This document shows, piece after piece, positions 32,588 to 41,527 of a stretch of DNA of 47,554 nucleotides (its first letter is position 1; the number at the start of each line of letters is the position of its first letter). Both the position numbers and the translations under genes were made by a program. Below the pieces are notes generated by a model that was not told the DNA's origin, ran no database searches, and saw only the letters and a program-made list of their open reading frames with translations. The stretch is from Rubrivivax sp. (GTDB lineage Bacteria > Pseudomonadota > Gammaproteobacteria > Burkholderiales > Burkholderiaceae_C): NCBI GenBank assembly GCA_016789955.1, contig JAEUPB010000023.1:1-47554 (forward strand). The letters are read 5' to 3'.

Positions 32588-32686
32588 CGGCAGAGCCGGA
32601 CCGGTGACGGTGCTCGGTCCTTGGCATTCGTGCGCCATGCGCGGGAACGCCACCGAGGCGCGCGACGTGATGCTGGAGGACTGACG

Positions 32687-33757
32687 GTGGCCGCCGTCGA
32701 ATTGAACCGCGTCACCAAGTCGTACGACGGCCGTGCGACGGTGATCCACGGCATCGACCTCGAGGTGCGCCACGGCGAGTTCGTGGTGTTCGTCGGCCCG
32801 TCGGGCTGCGGCAAGAGCACGCTGCTGCGGATGATCGCGGGGCTGGAGCCGATCAGCGGCGGCGAGGTGCGCATCGGCGGGCAGGTCGTCAACGACCGCC
32901 CGCCGCGCAGCCGCGACATCGCGATGGTGTTCCAGGACTACGCGCTGTACCCGCACAAGACGCTGTTCGAGAACATGGCCTTCGGTCTGCGGCTGCGCGG
33001 CACGCCGCAGCCTGAGATCGACCGCCGCGTCGGCGAAGCCGCGGCGCTGCTGAAGATCGAGCACATGCTGCAGCGCAAGCCGCGCGAGCTTTCGGGCGGG
33101 CAGCGGCAGCGAGTGGCGATCGGCCGCGCCATCGTGCGGCAGCCACAGGTGTTCCTGTTCGACGAGCCGCTCTCGAACCTCGACGCGCAGCTGCGCAACG
33201 AGATGCGCACCGAGATCAAGCGGCTGCACCAGAGGCTGGGCGCCACCATCGTCTACGTCACCCACGACCAGACCGAGGCGATGACGCTGGCCGACCGCAT
33301 CTGCGTGCTGCAGGCCGGCCACAAGATGCAGTACGACACGCCCGAAGCCATCTACAACCGGCCTGCGGCGCTGTTCGTGGCCGGCTTCACCGGCGCGCCG
33401 CCGATGAACCTCGTGCCCTGCACCGTGGCCGAGGGCCGCGCGCGCATCGGATCGCTCTCGGTGATCCTGCCGCAGCGCCTGGCCCCGCTGGACGGCGAGC
33501 GCATGCTCGGCGTGCGGCCGGAGAACATGGCGCTCGAGCGCCGCGGCCGGCTCGACCAGCCGTGGCCGGCGACGCTGTCGCTGGTGGAGCCGCTCGGCGC
33601 CGAGACGCTGATCACCGTGCGTGCCGGAGACGCCGACTGGATCGCGCGCGTCGGCGCCGCGTTCCCTCAGAAGCCGGGCAGCGAGCTGACGCTGCACGTG
33701 GACCCGGAGCAGCTGCACCTGTTCGACCGCGCCAGCGGTCAGGCCCTGGGCCTGTGA
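32687..33757 (+). CDS. ABC transporter ATP-binding subunit (UgpC/MsmK-type)
   Basis: A 356-residue ATPase for a carbohydrate importer. Walker A GPSGCGKS is at 37-44, the signature LSGGQRQR at 135-142 and Walker B VFLFDEP at 155-161, with the switch His in YVTHD. The C-terminal TOBE-like regulatory domain (about 240-356) is typical of MalK-type ATPases. I chose the GTG start at 32687 because GGAGG sits seven bases upstream, and the long upstream frame is a shadow. It energises the permeases encoded at 35039 and 35934; the order ATPase-binding protein-permeases is common for polyol and sugar systems. Confidence 0.93.
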   Translation: MAAVELNRVTKSYDGRATVIHGIDLEVRHGEFVVFVGPSGCGKSTLLRMIAGLEPISGGEVRIGGQVVNDRPPRSRDIAMVFQDYALYPHKTLFENMAFGLRLRGTPQPEIDRRVGEAAALLKIEHMLQRKPRELSGGQRQRVAIGRAIVRQPQVFLFDEPLSNLDAQLRNEMRTEIKRLHQRLGATIVYVTHDQTEAMTLADRICVLQAGHKMQYDTPEAIYNRPAALFVAGFTGAPPMNLVPCTVAEGRARIGSLSVILPQRLAPLDGERMLGVRPENMALERRGRLDQPWPATLSLVEPLGAETLITVRAGDADWIARVGAAFPQKPGSELTLHVDPEQLHLFDRASGQALGL

Positions 33758-33774
33758 CGACGAGGAGACACCCG

Positions 33775-35028
33775 ATGAGATACGCCCGCACGCTCACGTT
33801 CATCACCGCGCTGCTGGTGGCCGGCAGCGCTGCCGCGCAGACCACCTTGCGCGTGTTCTCCGGCGGCACGAACCAGCGGCCGGACCTGATGCGCAAGCTG
33901 TTCGACAAGTACGAGGCCGCGAACCCCGGCGTCAAGGTGCAGATCGAGACCGGCGGCGCCACCTCGGAACTGCAGCGGCAGTACCTGACGACCGTGCTGA
34001 ACGCGCGCGATCCGTCGATCGACATCTTCCTGATCGACATCGTGAACCCTGCGCAGTACTACGCCGCCGGCTGGCTGGAACCACTGGACGCCTACATCGG
34101 CGCGCCCGCTGCAGCGCTGAAGCCGCACCTGGCGGTGTACCAGCAGTCCAATGTCGTGAAGGGCAAGCTCGCGGCGATGCCGGGCTTCGCCGACGCGATG
34201 TTCATGTACTACCGGCGCGACCTGCTGGAGAAGCACAAGATCGCCGAGCCCAAGACCTGGGACGAACTGGCCGCCGCCGCCACGAAGGTGCAGAAGGCCG
34301 AGGGCGACGCCAACCTGCAGGGGCTGTCGATCCAGGGAGCGCCCATCGAAGGCGCGGTGTGCACCTTCCTGCTGCCGTACTGGAGCCAGGGCAAGGAATT
34401 CAACGATGCCAACGGCCGCCTGACGCTGGACAAGGCCGCCGCCAGCAAGGGCCTGCAGCAGTGGCTCACGCTCGTCGACCAGGGCGTGATCAAGAAGAAC
34501 GTGGCCGAGGTGAAGACGCCCGACACGGTCAACGAGTTCAAGGCCGGGCAGGCGGTGTTCGCGATCAACTGGAGCTGGGCCTGGGACCGCTTCAAGGACG
34601 ACGCCGACAGCAAGGTCAAGGGCAAGGTCGGCGTGATGCCGCTGCCGGCGATGGCCGGCGGCAAGAGCGCCACCTGCATCGGCGGCTGGCAATGGGCGGT
34701 GAGCGCCTTCAGCAAGCACAAGCCCGAGGCCGCGAAGCTCGTGAAGATGCTCACCAGCCCCGAGAGCGGCCGCTTCCTCGCCGCCGAAGGCGCGCTGATG
34801 CCCACCGCGCCCGACCTCTACACCGACCCCGAGGTCGTCAAGCAGGTGCCGTGGTTCAAGGACGCAGCGCAGGTCGTCGTGTTCGGCCGCAGCCGGCCGA
34901 TGAGCGAGCGCTACGGCGAGGTGAGCGACGTGATCCGCACCACCACCAGCGCCGTGCTGGCGCGCACCAAGAAGCCAGAGGACGGCGTGGCGGAGATCGA
35001 GTCGCGCCTGACGCGGGTCATGCGCTGA
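33775..35028 (+). CDS. ABC transporter sugar-binding protein 1 (UgpB/COG1653 type)
   Basis: A 417-residue periplasmic binding protein with a Sec signal peptide cut near AAAQ-TTLRV. The family core shows LRVFSGGTNQRPDLMRKLFDKYEAANPGVKVQIETGGATSE and MYYRRDLLEKHKIAEPKTWDEL, the usual sugar-binding-protein scaffold. A strong ribosome-binding site (GAGGAGA) precedes ATG 33775. It lies 17 bases after the ATPase and 10 bases before the first permease. A closely related paralogue is encoded at 45992. The substrate is unknown; carbohydrates, polyols or glycerophospho-compounds are typical for this family. Confidence 0.93.
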   Translation: MRYARTLTFITALLVAGSAAAQTTLRVFSGGTNQRPDLMRKLFDKYEAANPGVKVQIETGGATSELQRQYLTTVLNARDPSIDIFLIDIVNPAQYYAAGWLEPLDAYIGAPAAALKPHLAVYQQSNVVKGKLAAMPGFADAMFMYYRRDLLEKHKIAEPKTWDELAAAATKVQKAEGDANLQGLSIQGAPIEGAVCTFLLPYWSQGKEFNDANGRLTLDKAAASKGLQQWLTLVDQGVIKKNVAEVKTPDTVNEFKAGQAVFAINWSWAWDRFKDDADSKVKGKVGVMPLPAMAGGKSATCIGGWQWAVSAFSKHKPEAAKLVKMLTSPESGRFLAAEGALMPTAPDLYTDPEVVKQVPWFKDAAQVVVFGRSRPMSERYGEVSDVIRTTTSAVLARTKKPEDGVAEIESRLTRVMR

Positions 35029-35038
35029 CACCCCTGCC

Positions 35039-35932
35039 GTGAACGGCTGGCTCGACCGCATCCGCGACCCCAGCGAGAAGACGCTGGCGTGGGTGCTGCT
35101 CGCGCCGGCCTTCCTGCTGCTCGGGCTGATCGTCGCCTACCCGATCGGCAAGCTGGTCTGGAACAGCTTCCACGACCTGCGCCTGTCCGGCGGCGGCGAG
35201 GCGAAGTTCACCGGGCTGCTGAACTACAGCGACGTGCTGCAGGACGGCGACTTCTGGAACGCCGCACTGAACACCTTCCTGATCACGGTGATCACGGTGC
35301 CGGGCGGGCTGGTGGTTGGCCTGGGCCTTGCGATGCTGGCCAACCTGCCGTTCCGCCGCCGCTGGCCGGTGCGGCTGGCGCTGCTGCTGCCGTGGGCGCT
35401 GCCGCTGTCGTTCGTCGGGCTGATCTTCGCTTGGTTCTTCCACACCGAGTACGGCGTGGTCAACGACGTGCTGCGCCGCCTGGGCGCGCGCGAGCCGACG
35501 ATGTGGCTGCTGACGCCGGGCTACGCGTTCGCGGCGATCTGCGCCAGCATCATCTGGAAGAGCTCGTCGTTCATCGCGATGATCCTGCTGGCCGGGCTGC
35601 AGATGATCCCGCGCTCGCTGTACGAGGCCGCCGAGGTCGACGGCGCGTCGAAGTGGCAGCAGTTCCGCGAGGTGACGCTGCCGATGCTGATGCCGTCGAT
35701 CATCGTCGCGCTGATCTTCCGCACCATCACCGCGCTGCAGACCTTCGACATCCCGTACACGATGACCAAGGGCGGCCCGGGCAACGCCACCGAGACGCTG
35801 GCGATGCTGATCCACAAGACCACCATTGACTACCTCGACGTGGGCTACGGCTCGACGCTGGCGGTGTGCATGTTCCTGTTGTCGCTCGTCTTCACCGCGC
35901 TCTACCTCCGGCGCATCGGAAAGTCGGATTGA
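35039..35932 (+). CDS. ABC transporter permease 1 (UgpA/MalF type)
   Basis: A 297-residue inner-membrane permease with about six transmembrane helices; the first is LAWVLLAPAFLLLGLIVAYPIG. The cytoplasmic EAA loop, which docks the ATPase, is AAEVDGASKWQQFREVTLPMLMP near 200-222. GTG start at 35039 is close to the preceding stop, with no strong ribosome-binding site, suggesting coupling with the binding-protein gene. It pairs with the next permease. Confidence 0.92.
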   Translation: MNGWLDRIRDPSEKTLAWVLLAPAFLLLGLIVAYPIGKLVWNSFHDLRLSGGGEAKFTGLLNYSDVLQDGDFWNAALNTFLITVITVPGGLVVGLGLAMLANLPFRRRWPVRLALLLPWALPLSFVGLIFAWFFHTEYGVVNDVLRRLGAREPTMWLLTPGYAFAAICASIIWKSSSFIAMILLAGLQMIPRSLYEAAEVDGASKWQQFREVTLPMLMPSIIVALIFRTITALQTFDIPYTMTKGGPGNATETLAMLIHKTTIDYLDVGYGSTLAVCMFLLSLVFTALYLRRIGKSD

Positions 35933-35933
35933 G

Positions 35934-36785
35934 ATGACGGCCTCCGCATCACCCGCCACCTCCTGGCTCGAAGGCGGCCGGCTGCGGCTGGTGGCCGGCG
36001 CCATCGTCGTCGTCAACGGCTTCTTCCCGGCGCTGTGGATCCTGCTCACGTCGCTGAAGACCGAGACCGAGCTGGTCAGGAAGCCCATCACCTACTGGCC
36101 CGACGCACTCACGCTGCAGAACTACGCGCAGGCCTTTCGCGACCAGCCTCTGCTGGCCTACCTGGGCAACAGCCTGATCGTCTCGCTGCTGGCCACGGTC
36201 GGCTCGCTGGTCGTCTCGGCGTGCGCCGCCTATGCCATCGCCCGGCTGAACCTGAAGCACCGGCAGCTCATCCTCACCGCCATCGTCGCTTCCAGCATGT
36301 TCCCGCTGGTCACGCTGCTGGTTCCGATCTTCGAGACGATGCGCTCGCTGGGGCTGCTGAACCGCTACATCGCGCTGGTGCTGCCCTACATCGTGCTGAA
36401 CCTGCCGGTGTGCACGCTGGTGCTGGTGAGCTACTTCCAGGGCATTCCGCGCGACCTCGAGAACGCCGCGATGATCGACGGCTGCACCCGCGTCGGCGCG
36501 CTCGTGCGCGTGGTCGTGCCGCTGGCGGCTCCGGGCGTGTTCACCGCGGCCATCCTCGCCTTCGTCAACGCGTGGGACGAGTTCCTGCTGGCGCTGTCGC
36601 TCAACGCCAACCCGGCGATGCGCACGCTGCCGGTGGGCATCACGCTGTACCAGGGCGAGTTCAGCTTCCCGTGGCCGATCATCTCCGCGGCGCTGATCGT
36701 GGCCATCGTGCCGATCGCGGTGCTGATCGCCGTGTTCCAGGAACGTGTCGTCGGTGGGTTGACCCAGGGCGGCCTGAAAGGTTGA
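35934..36785 (+). CDS. ABC transporter permease 2 (UgpE/MalG type)
   Basis: A 283-residue permease with several hydrophobic segments and the EAA-like loop ENAAMIDGCTRVGALVRVVVPLAAPG near 177-202. The first helix is GAIVVVNGFFPALWILLTSL. The ATG is one base after the first permease's stop codon, so the two permeases are translated together. It forms the transmembrane channel with permease 1. Confidence 0.92.
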   Translation: MTASASPATSWLEGGRLRLVAGAIVVVNGFFPALWILLTSLKTETELVRKPITYWPDALTLQNYAQAFRDQPLLAYLGNSLIVSLLATVGSLVVSACAAYAIARLNLKHRQLILTAIVASSMFPLVTLLVPIFETMRSLGLLNRYIALVLPYIVLNLPVCTLVLVSYFQGIPRDLENAAMIDGCTRVGALVRVVVPLAAPGVFTAAILAFVNAWDEFLLALSLNANPAMRTLPVGITLYQGEFSFPWPIISAALIVAIVPIAVLIAVFQERVVGGLTQGGLKG

Positions 36786-36790
36786 AACGC

Positions 36791-37909
36791 ATGATCCGTT
36801 ACGCGATCGTCGGCTGCGGCAGCATGGGCCGCGAGCACATCGAGAACCTCCACGCCCTCTGGGGTGCATCGGGCAATGGCCGCATCGTCGCGGTGGCCGA
36901 CACCGATGCCGGCAGCCGGGCGCAGGCCGCCGCGATGCTCGAGCCCGGCACGCCGGTGCTGGCCGACCACCGCGAGCTGCTCGACCGCGGCGGCTTCGAC
37001 GCGGTGGTGATCGCCACGCCCAACCACACCCACGCCGCGGTGCTGGCCGACGTGCTGACCACCGACGCGCACGTGCTGGTCGAGAAGCCGCTGGTCACGC
37101 GCGTCGAGGATGGCCTGGCGCTGCTGAAGCAGGCGCAAAGCCGCAAGGGCATCGTGTGGGTGGCGCTGGAGTACCGCTACATGCCGCCGGTGGCCGAGCT
37201 GATCCGCATGACGCATGGCGGCGCGGTGGGGCGCGTGCACCAGGTGGCGATCCGCGAACACCGCGAGCCGTTCTACCAGAAGGTCGGCCACTGGAACCGC
37301 TTCAGCGCCAACACCGGGGGCACGCTGGTGGAGAAGTGCTGCCACTACTTCAACCTGATGGAGCACATCCTCGGCGAGCCGGCCGTGCGCGTCTTCGCCA
37401 GCGGCGGGCAGCGCGTGAACCACCTCGACGAGGTCTACGACGGCCGCCGCAGCGACATCCTCGACAGCGCCTACGCGGTGATCGAGCATGCCAGCGGCGC
37501 GCGCGCGATGCTCGACCTGTGCATGTTCGCGGAAGGCTCGATCGACAAGGAGCACATCGTCGTGGTCGGCGACGAAGGCAAGCTCGAGTCGCTGCTGCCG
37601 GCCTGCACGCTGCGCTACGGCCGCCGCGAGGACTGGGGCCGCCGCGACGGCTGGAACGACACCTCGGGCACGGGCCGCGGCGTCGACGTGCGCCGCATCT
37701 GGGACCGCACCATCCGCTACCAGGGCGCGCACTTCGGCGCGTCGTACATCGAGCACGCGAAGTTCGCCCAGGCCATCTCCGCCGGCTCGCCGTCGGAGAT
37801 CACGCTGGCCGAAGGACTGCGCGCGGTGGCGGTGGGAGTGGCGGCGCATCGCAGCATCGAGACGGGGATGCCCGTCGCGCTGGCCGACGTGCTGCCGGCA
37901 CTGACTTGA
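36791..37909 (+). CDS. Gfo/Idh/MocA-family dehydrogenase
   Basis: A 372-residue NAD(P)-dependent sugar dehydrogenase. The nucleotide motif GCGSMG is at 8-13, the catalytic EKP at 98-100 (LVEKPLVTR), and the AxxYRYMPP motif lies near 126. The usual active-site His is in KCCHYFNLMEH (about 188-198). It oxidises a cyclitol, sugar or sugar derivative. It lies five bases after permease 2 and just before an SDR gene, all plus strand, so it acts in the same pathway as the importer. Confidence 0.9.
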   Translation: MIRYAIVGCGSMGREHIENLHALWGASGNGRIVAVADTDAGSRAQAAAMLEPGTPVLADHRELLDRGGFDAVVIATPNHTHAAVLADVLTTDAHVLVEKPLVTRVEDGLALLKQAQSRKGIVWVALEYRYMPPVAELIRMTHGGAVGRVHQVAIREHREPFYQKVGHWNRFSANTGGTLVEKCCHYFNLMEHILGEPAVRVFASGGQRVNHLDEVYDGRRSDILDSAYAVIEHASGARAMLDLCMFAEGSIDKEHIVVVGDEGKLESLLPACTLRYGRREDWGRRDGWNDTSGTGRGVDVRRIWDRTIRYQGAHFGASYIEHAKFAQAISAGSPSEITLAEGLRAVAVGVAAHRSIETGMPVALADVLPALT

Positions 37910-37919
37910 CGCGAGTGCG

Positions 37920-38705
37920 ATGAACGCGATCACCCTGTACCCCTCGCTGCGCGACCGGGTCGTCTTCATCTCCGGCGGCAGCTCGGGCATCGGCGCGGAA
38001 CTCGTGCGCGCCTTCGCGGCGCAGGGCGCCCGCGTGGCCTTCTGCGGCACGAAGCCCGATGGTGGCGCGGCGCTCGCCGACGAACTCGCCGCCGCGGGGC
38101 ACCCGCGCCCGTGGTACGGCGCCTGCGACGTGCGCGACGTGGCGGCCTACCAGGCGCTGCTGGCGCGCGTGGCGGCCGAGGTGGGCGCGATCCGCGTGCT
38201 GGTCAACAACGCCGGCCGCGACGACCGGCATGCGATGGAGGACGTGACCTCAGAGTACTGGGACGACCGCCTGGCGCTGAACCTCAAGCACTACTTCTTC
38301 GCGATCCAGTCCGTGGCACCCGGCATGGCTGCCGCGGGCGGCGGCAGCATCGTCAACATGGGATCGGTGAGCTGGATGCGCGGCCGGCCCAACCTCGTGG
38401 GCTACACCACCGCGAAGGCCGGCATCCTCGGCCTCACGCGCACGCTGGCGCGCGAGCTGGGGCCACGCGGCATCCGAGTCAACGCGATCGTGCCGGGCGC
38501 CATCGTCACCGAGCGGCAGACCACGCTGCACCGCGACCCGGCCGCCGACCAGGCCTTCCTCGACGCGCAGTGCCTGAAGATCCGGCTCGACCCGGGCCAC
38601 GTCGCGCGGCCCACGCTGTTCATGGCCGCCGACGACTCCGACGGCATGACCGGCCAGCACATCCTGGTCGACGCCGGCATCGCGCAGCAGTCCGTGATCG
38701 CTTGA
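37920..38705 (+). CDS. Short-chain dehydrogenase/reductase
   Basis: A 261-residue classical SDR. Cofactor motif SGGSSGIG at 18-25, NNAG at 96-99, catalytic Ser149 and Tyr162/Lys166 (GYTTAKAG). The C-terminal segment MTGQHILVDAGIAQQ is the usual substrate-loop region. Oxidoreduction of a sugar-derived alcohol or ketone is expected, for example with the preceding dehydrogenase. Ten bases separate the two genes. It is convergent with the PhyH gene. Confidence 0.92.
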   Translation: MNAITLYPSLRDRVVFISGGSSGIGAELVRAFAAQGARVAFCGTKPDGGAALADELAAAGHPRPWYGACDVRDVAAYQALLARVAAEVGAIRVLVNNAGRDDRHAMEDVTSEYWDDRLALNLKHYFFAIQSVAPGMAAAGGGSIVNMGSVSWMRGRPNLVGYTTAKAGILGLTRTLARELGPRGIRVNAIVPGAIVTERQTTLHRDPAADQAFLDAQCLKIRLDPGHVARPTLFMAADDSDGMTGQHILVDAGIAQQSVIA

Positions 38706-38721
38706 CGGCCGCGCGCACCGT

Positions 38722-39471
38722 TCAGGCCGCGACCGGTACGGGCATTCTGACGGCGCGGTTGTGGGCGCGGCCGGTGTCGGGCCGCAGCAGCGGCTCGGCG
38801 GTGTACTGGCACACGAGGGCGCGGCGCGGGCGGTCGGTGGTGTTGGCGCCGGTGCGGTGCAGCGTGACGCTGGAGAACGCGACGATGCTGCCGGCCGGCG
38901 CCTCGACCAGCTCGCCGGGCTCGTCGCCGTGGTAGCCGACGAGGTTGGCGCCCGCCGTGTCCCAGGCGTGGGGCGTCACGCTGCGGTCGGCCTCGATGTC
39001 GCGCGGGATGATGTAGACGGTGCCGTTGTGGCGCGTGGCGTCGTCGAGCGCGCACCACAGCGTCAGGTACGGCCGGTGCGCGAACTTGATGTAGCCGGAA
39101 TCCTGGTGCCACGCGAAACTGTCGCCATGCTGCGGCGCCTTCACCACCATCTGCTCGTTGAACAGGTAGGGCTGCGCGCCCAGCAGCTCGTGCGCGATCG
39201 TGCCCATCAGCTCGCCCTTGACGAAGGCCTCCAGGCCGGGGAAGTGCTCGCAGCGGTTGGAGAAGAAGAGTCGGTTGCCGGCCTTGGTGATGGCCGTGTA
39301 CGACTCGCCTTCGCGCAGGAACGACGGCGGGTACGGCTCGTCGCGCGCGGCCGCGGCCACCAGGGCGTCGGCCGCCTCGCGGGCGGCGGCGAGCTGTTCG
39401 GCCGACATCACGTGCGGCATGACGCAGTAGCCGCGGGTCTTGAAGCTGTGGATCTGCTCGGTGCTCAGCAT
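38722..39471 (-). CDS. Phytanoyl-CoA dioxygenase (PhyH) family oxygenase 2
   Basis: A 249-residue Fe(II)/2-oxoglutarate oxygenase, minus strand, divergent from the araC-type gene. The iron ligands are His122 and Asp124 (FAWHQDSGYI), with His205 (TLHRTGANTT) as the distal ligand and Arg214/216 for 2-oxoglutarate. All are intact. It is distinct from the first PhyH gene, with low similarity outside the core motifs. It sits in the sugar cluster, so it may act on a sugar derivative or an alkyl chain. The start ATG at 39471 follows GGAG about eleven bases upstream. Confidence 0.87.
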   Translation of the reverse strand: MLSTEQIHSFKTRGYCVMPHVMSAEQLAAAREAADALVAAAARDEPYPPSFLREGESYTAITKAGNRLFFSNRCEHFPGLEAFVKGELMGTIAHELLGAQPYLFNEQMVVKAPQHGDSFAWHQDSGYIKFAHRPYLTLWCALDDATRHNGTVYIIPRDIEADRSVTPHAWDTAGANLVGYHGDEPGELVEAPAGSIVAFSSVTLHRTGANTTDRPRRALVCQYTAEPLLRPDTGRAHNRAVRMPVPVAA

Positions 39472-39551
39472 GGTGGCGGTGTCTCCGGAAGGGTGCGAGC
39501 CTGTACGGTAGTCGCGGGTGCCGCGCACCGCTGCGCCTCGGCCGCCGAACT

Positions 39552-39569
39552 CTGCGCATTTGCGGCTGC
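39552..39569 (+). promoter_or_regulatory. Inverted-repeat copy 1 upstream of the AraC-type gene
   Basis: CTGCGCATTTGCGGCTGC lies in the divergent region between the PhyH and AraC-type genes. Its exact 18-base reverse complement is at 40406-40423, just past the conserved DNA-binding domain of the AraC-type gene and before the isomerase gene. The pair brackets the regulator gene, so the sites may be operators for autoregulation and for the next operon. Confidence 0.4.
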
Positions 39570-39581
39570 ACCGGAGGGCCC

Positions 39582-40466
39582 GTGGCCCGCGTCGCGCTGA
39601 ACCTGATCCCCGATGCGCTGCAGGGCCTGTGCTGGCTCAGCGCCGCGGCGCGGCCGCGCCACCCCCGGCGGCGCAGCCCGCACTCGCACGCCGAGATCGA
39701 GGCCAACCTCGTCGAGGCCGGCAGCTGCCGCTACCTGATCGACGGCCGCGTGCAGCTGCTGCACCGCGGCGACCTGTTCTGGCTGTTCCCCGACCAGCCG
39801 CACATGATCATCGACGCCAGCGCCGACATGTCGCTGTGGGTGCTGATCGCACGGCCGGCCTTCGCATCGCAGCGCGGCCTGCCGCTGCCGGCCTCGGCCG
39901 CCGAGCGCCCGCCGTACGCCCGCCCGCACCGGCTGCGCGAGGCCGACCGGCTGCACCTGAGCGGCGTGGCCGCGGCGCTGGCTGCCTGCGAGGACGACCC
40001 CGCGCACCACGCCGACGGCCTCGCGTGGTGGCTGGCCGAGGCAGCGCGGCTCACCGAGCAGCAGGAAGGCCGCGTCGGCAAGCCGCTGCATCCGGCGGTG
40101 ATCAAGGCGCTGTCGCTGCTGGAGGCCGATCCGTCGCTGCCGCTGCCGGCGCTGGCCGATGCGGTGCACGTCAGCGCCAGCCGGCTGAGCCACTTGTTCG
40201 TCGAGCAGTTGGAAAGCACGGTCTCCGCGCACCGCAACCAGATCCGGCTGCGCCGCTTCCAGGACCGCCTGGCCACCGAGGGCGTGCGCAACCTCACCCA
40301 GGCGGCGTTCGACGCCGGCTTCGGCAGCTATGCGCAGTTCGCGCGCGTGCTGCGCGCCTCGACGGGGCTGAACCCGCGCACGATGCTCGGGCCCGCTGCC
40401 GCAGCGCAGCCGCAAATGCGCAGTGGCCAGCCGAGGGCGCCGAGCGCTGCCGCGCGGCGCCGTTGA
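39582..40466 (+). CDS. AraC-family transcriptional regulator
   Basis: A 294-residue regulator with an N-terminal cupin-like sensor (about 20-100, including HSHAEIEANLVEAGSCRYLIDGRVQLLHRGDLFWLFPDQPH) and a C-terminal double helix-turn-helix (about 165-265: LPLPALADAVHVSASRLSHLFVEQLES and LTQAAFDAGFGSYAQFARVLRASTGLNPRTML). GTG start at 39582 with GGAGG five bases upstream. The Ala/Arg-rich tail after residue 270 is unconserved-looking and overlaps the second repeat copy. It is divergent from PhyH and precedes the isomerase operon; it probably controls one or both. Confidence 0.92.
   Translation: MARVALNLIPDALQGLCWLSAAARPRHPRRRSPHSHAEIEANLVEAGSCRYLIDGRVQLLHRGDLFWLFPDQPHMIIDASADMSLWVLIARPAFASQRGLPLPASAAERPPYARPHRLREADRLHLSGVAAALAACEDDPAHHADGLAWWLAEAARLTEQQEGRVGKPLHPAVIKALSLLEADPSLPLPALADAVHVSASRLSHLFVEQLESTVSAHRNQIRLRRFQDRLATEGVRNLTQAAFDAGFGSYAQFARVLRASTGLNPRTMLGPAAAAQPQMRSGQPRAPSAAARRR
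40406..40423 (-). promoter_or_regulatory. Inverted-repeat copy 2 downstream of the AraC domain
   Basis: GCAGCCGCAAATGCGCAG is the exact reverse complement of the copy at 39552-39569, about 840 bases away. Similarity extends imperfectly for about 17 bases more on the outer side (GCGCC..TCGGC). It lies inside the non-conserved tail of the AraC-type gene and 55 bases before the isomerase ATG, a plausible operator position. Confidence 0.38.
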
Positions 40467-40477
40467 GCATCGCGACC

Positions 40478-41527
40478 ATGCCAGCCCCTGCCCCGACCCG
40501 GGCCCGCCCGCCGCTGCTGTTCGGTATCACCGCCAACGGCATCCTGCACACCGACGCCGACGCCTTCGATCTCGACACGAAGCTCGCGATGGTGAAGGCG
40601 GCCGGCGTGTTCGACTACGTCGAGCGCTCGCCGCCGCCGCACGAGCTCGATGCGCACGTGCGCGCCTGCCGCCGCCACGGCGTGCCGATCCGCGCCGGCG
40701 GCTTCTACTACCTGCTCGGCCGCGACGAGCCGCTGCTCGAGTGGCACCTGCGCATCGCGCACGAGCTGGGCGCCACCGTGCACAACGTGCAGCTGATGAC
40801 GCACCGGCGCGACGGCACGCCCGTCACCGACGACGAGGTCGCCGAAGCCTACCTGCGCGCCTTCGACATCGGCGTGCGCCTGGGCGTGACGCCGTGCTTC
40901 GAGATCCACGTCAACATGTGGTCCGAGCACTACGGCCGCGTCGAGCGCGTCGCCGAACTCGTGCGGCAACGCGGCGTGCCGTTCGCGATCACGCTCGACG
41001 CCTCGCACGTGGTGTTCAAGATCGACAACCCGCGCGAGCAGGCGGTGCAGGGGCTCATCGACGACGTGGCCACCGGCCGCGTGGTGCTCGACCCGTACGA
41101 CCCGCGCAGCGTCACCGCACGCTGGATCGCCGGCGGCCTGGTGACGCACGCCCACGCGCGGCCCGCGGTGCCGGGCAACCCGGTGAACGTCTGGGCGCGC
41201 CACCCGGACGGCTCACCCGGCCGCGGCATCCAGTACCCCTTCCGCCGCCCGCCGCCGGGCAGCTGGCACAGCGAATGGCACGAGGACCTGCTGCTGCCCT
41301 GGAAGCACGTGATGCGCGAGCTGATGCGCCACCACGCGCGCGACCCGGCCAGCCGCCTGCGCCACATCAGCACCGAGATCATCCCGTTCCCCGACTACGG
41401 CGGCGGCGCGCGCTACTCGCTGTTCGACGACAGCGTGGCCCTGGCGCAGTGGCTGCGCGCCACCTGGGACGCGGTCTGGGACGAAGCCTGCATGGAGCAC
41501 CAGAGCACCGATGGACACCCCCGTTGA
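40478..41527 (+). CDS. Xylose isomerase-like TIM-barrel protein (sugar isomerase/epimerase)
   Basis: A 349-residue TIM-barrel enzyme of the sugar phosphate isomerase/epimerase (AP endonuclease 2) superfamily. Metal-binding candidates are Glu142 and His144 (CFEIHVNMW), Asp174 and His177 (TLDASHV), and a late Glu in ISTEIIPFPDYGG. Expected role: isomerisation, epimerisation or related chemistry on a keto-sugar. Its 3' end overlaps the oxidase gene by 17 bases. The ATG at 40478 is in the same block just after the AraC-type gene. Substrate not assignable. Confidence 0.85.
   Translation: MPAPAPTRARPPLLFGITANGILHTDADAFDLDTKLAMVKAAGVFDYVERSPPPHELDAHVRACRRHGVPIRAGGFYYLLGRDEPLLEWHLRIAHELGATVHNVQLMTHRRDGTPVTDDEVAEAYLRAFDIGVRLGVTPCFEIHVNMWSEHYGRVERVAELVRQRGVPFAITLDASHVVFKIDNPREQAVQGLIDDVATGRVVLDPYDPRSVTARWIAGGLVTHAHARPAVPGNPVNVWARHPDGSPGRGIQYPFRRPPPGSWHSEWHEDLLLPWKHVMRELMRHHARDPASRLRHISTEIIPFPDYGGGARYSLFDDSVALAQWLRATWDAVWDEACMEHQSTDGHPR

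Noticed and set aside
32502-32684. Short 60-codon frame between the TonB and ABC-ATPase genes
   Set aside because: No recognisable family, no good ribosome-binding site, and it runs through the hairpin-rich spacer; it ends three bases before a well-supported GTG start.
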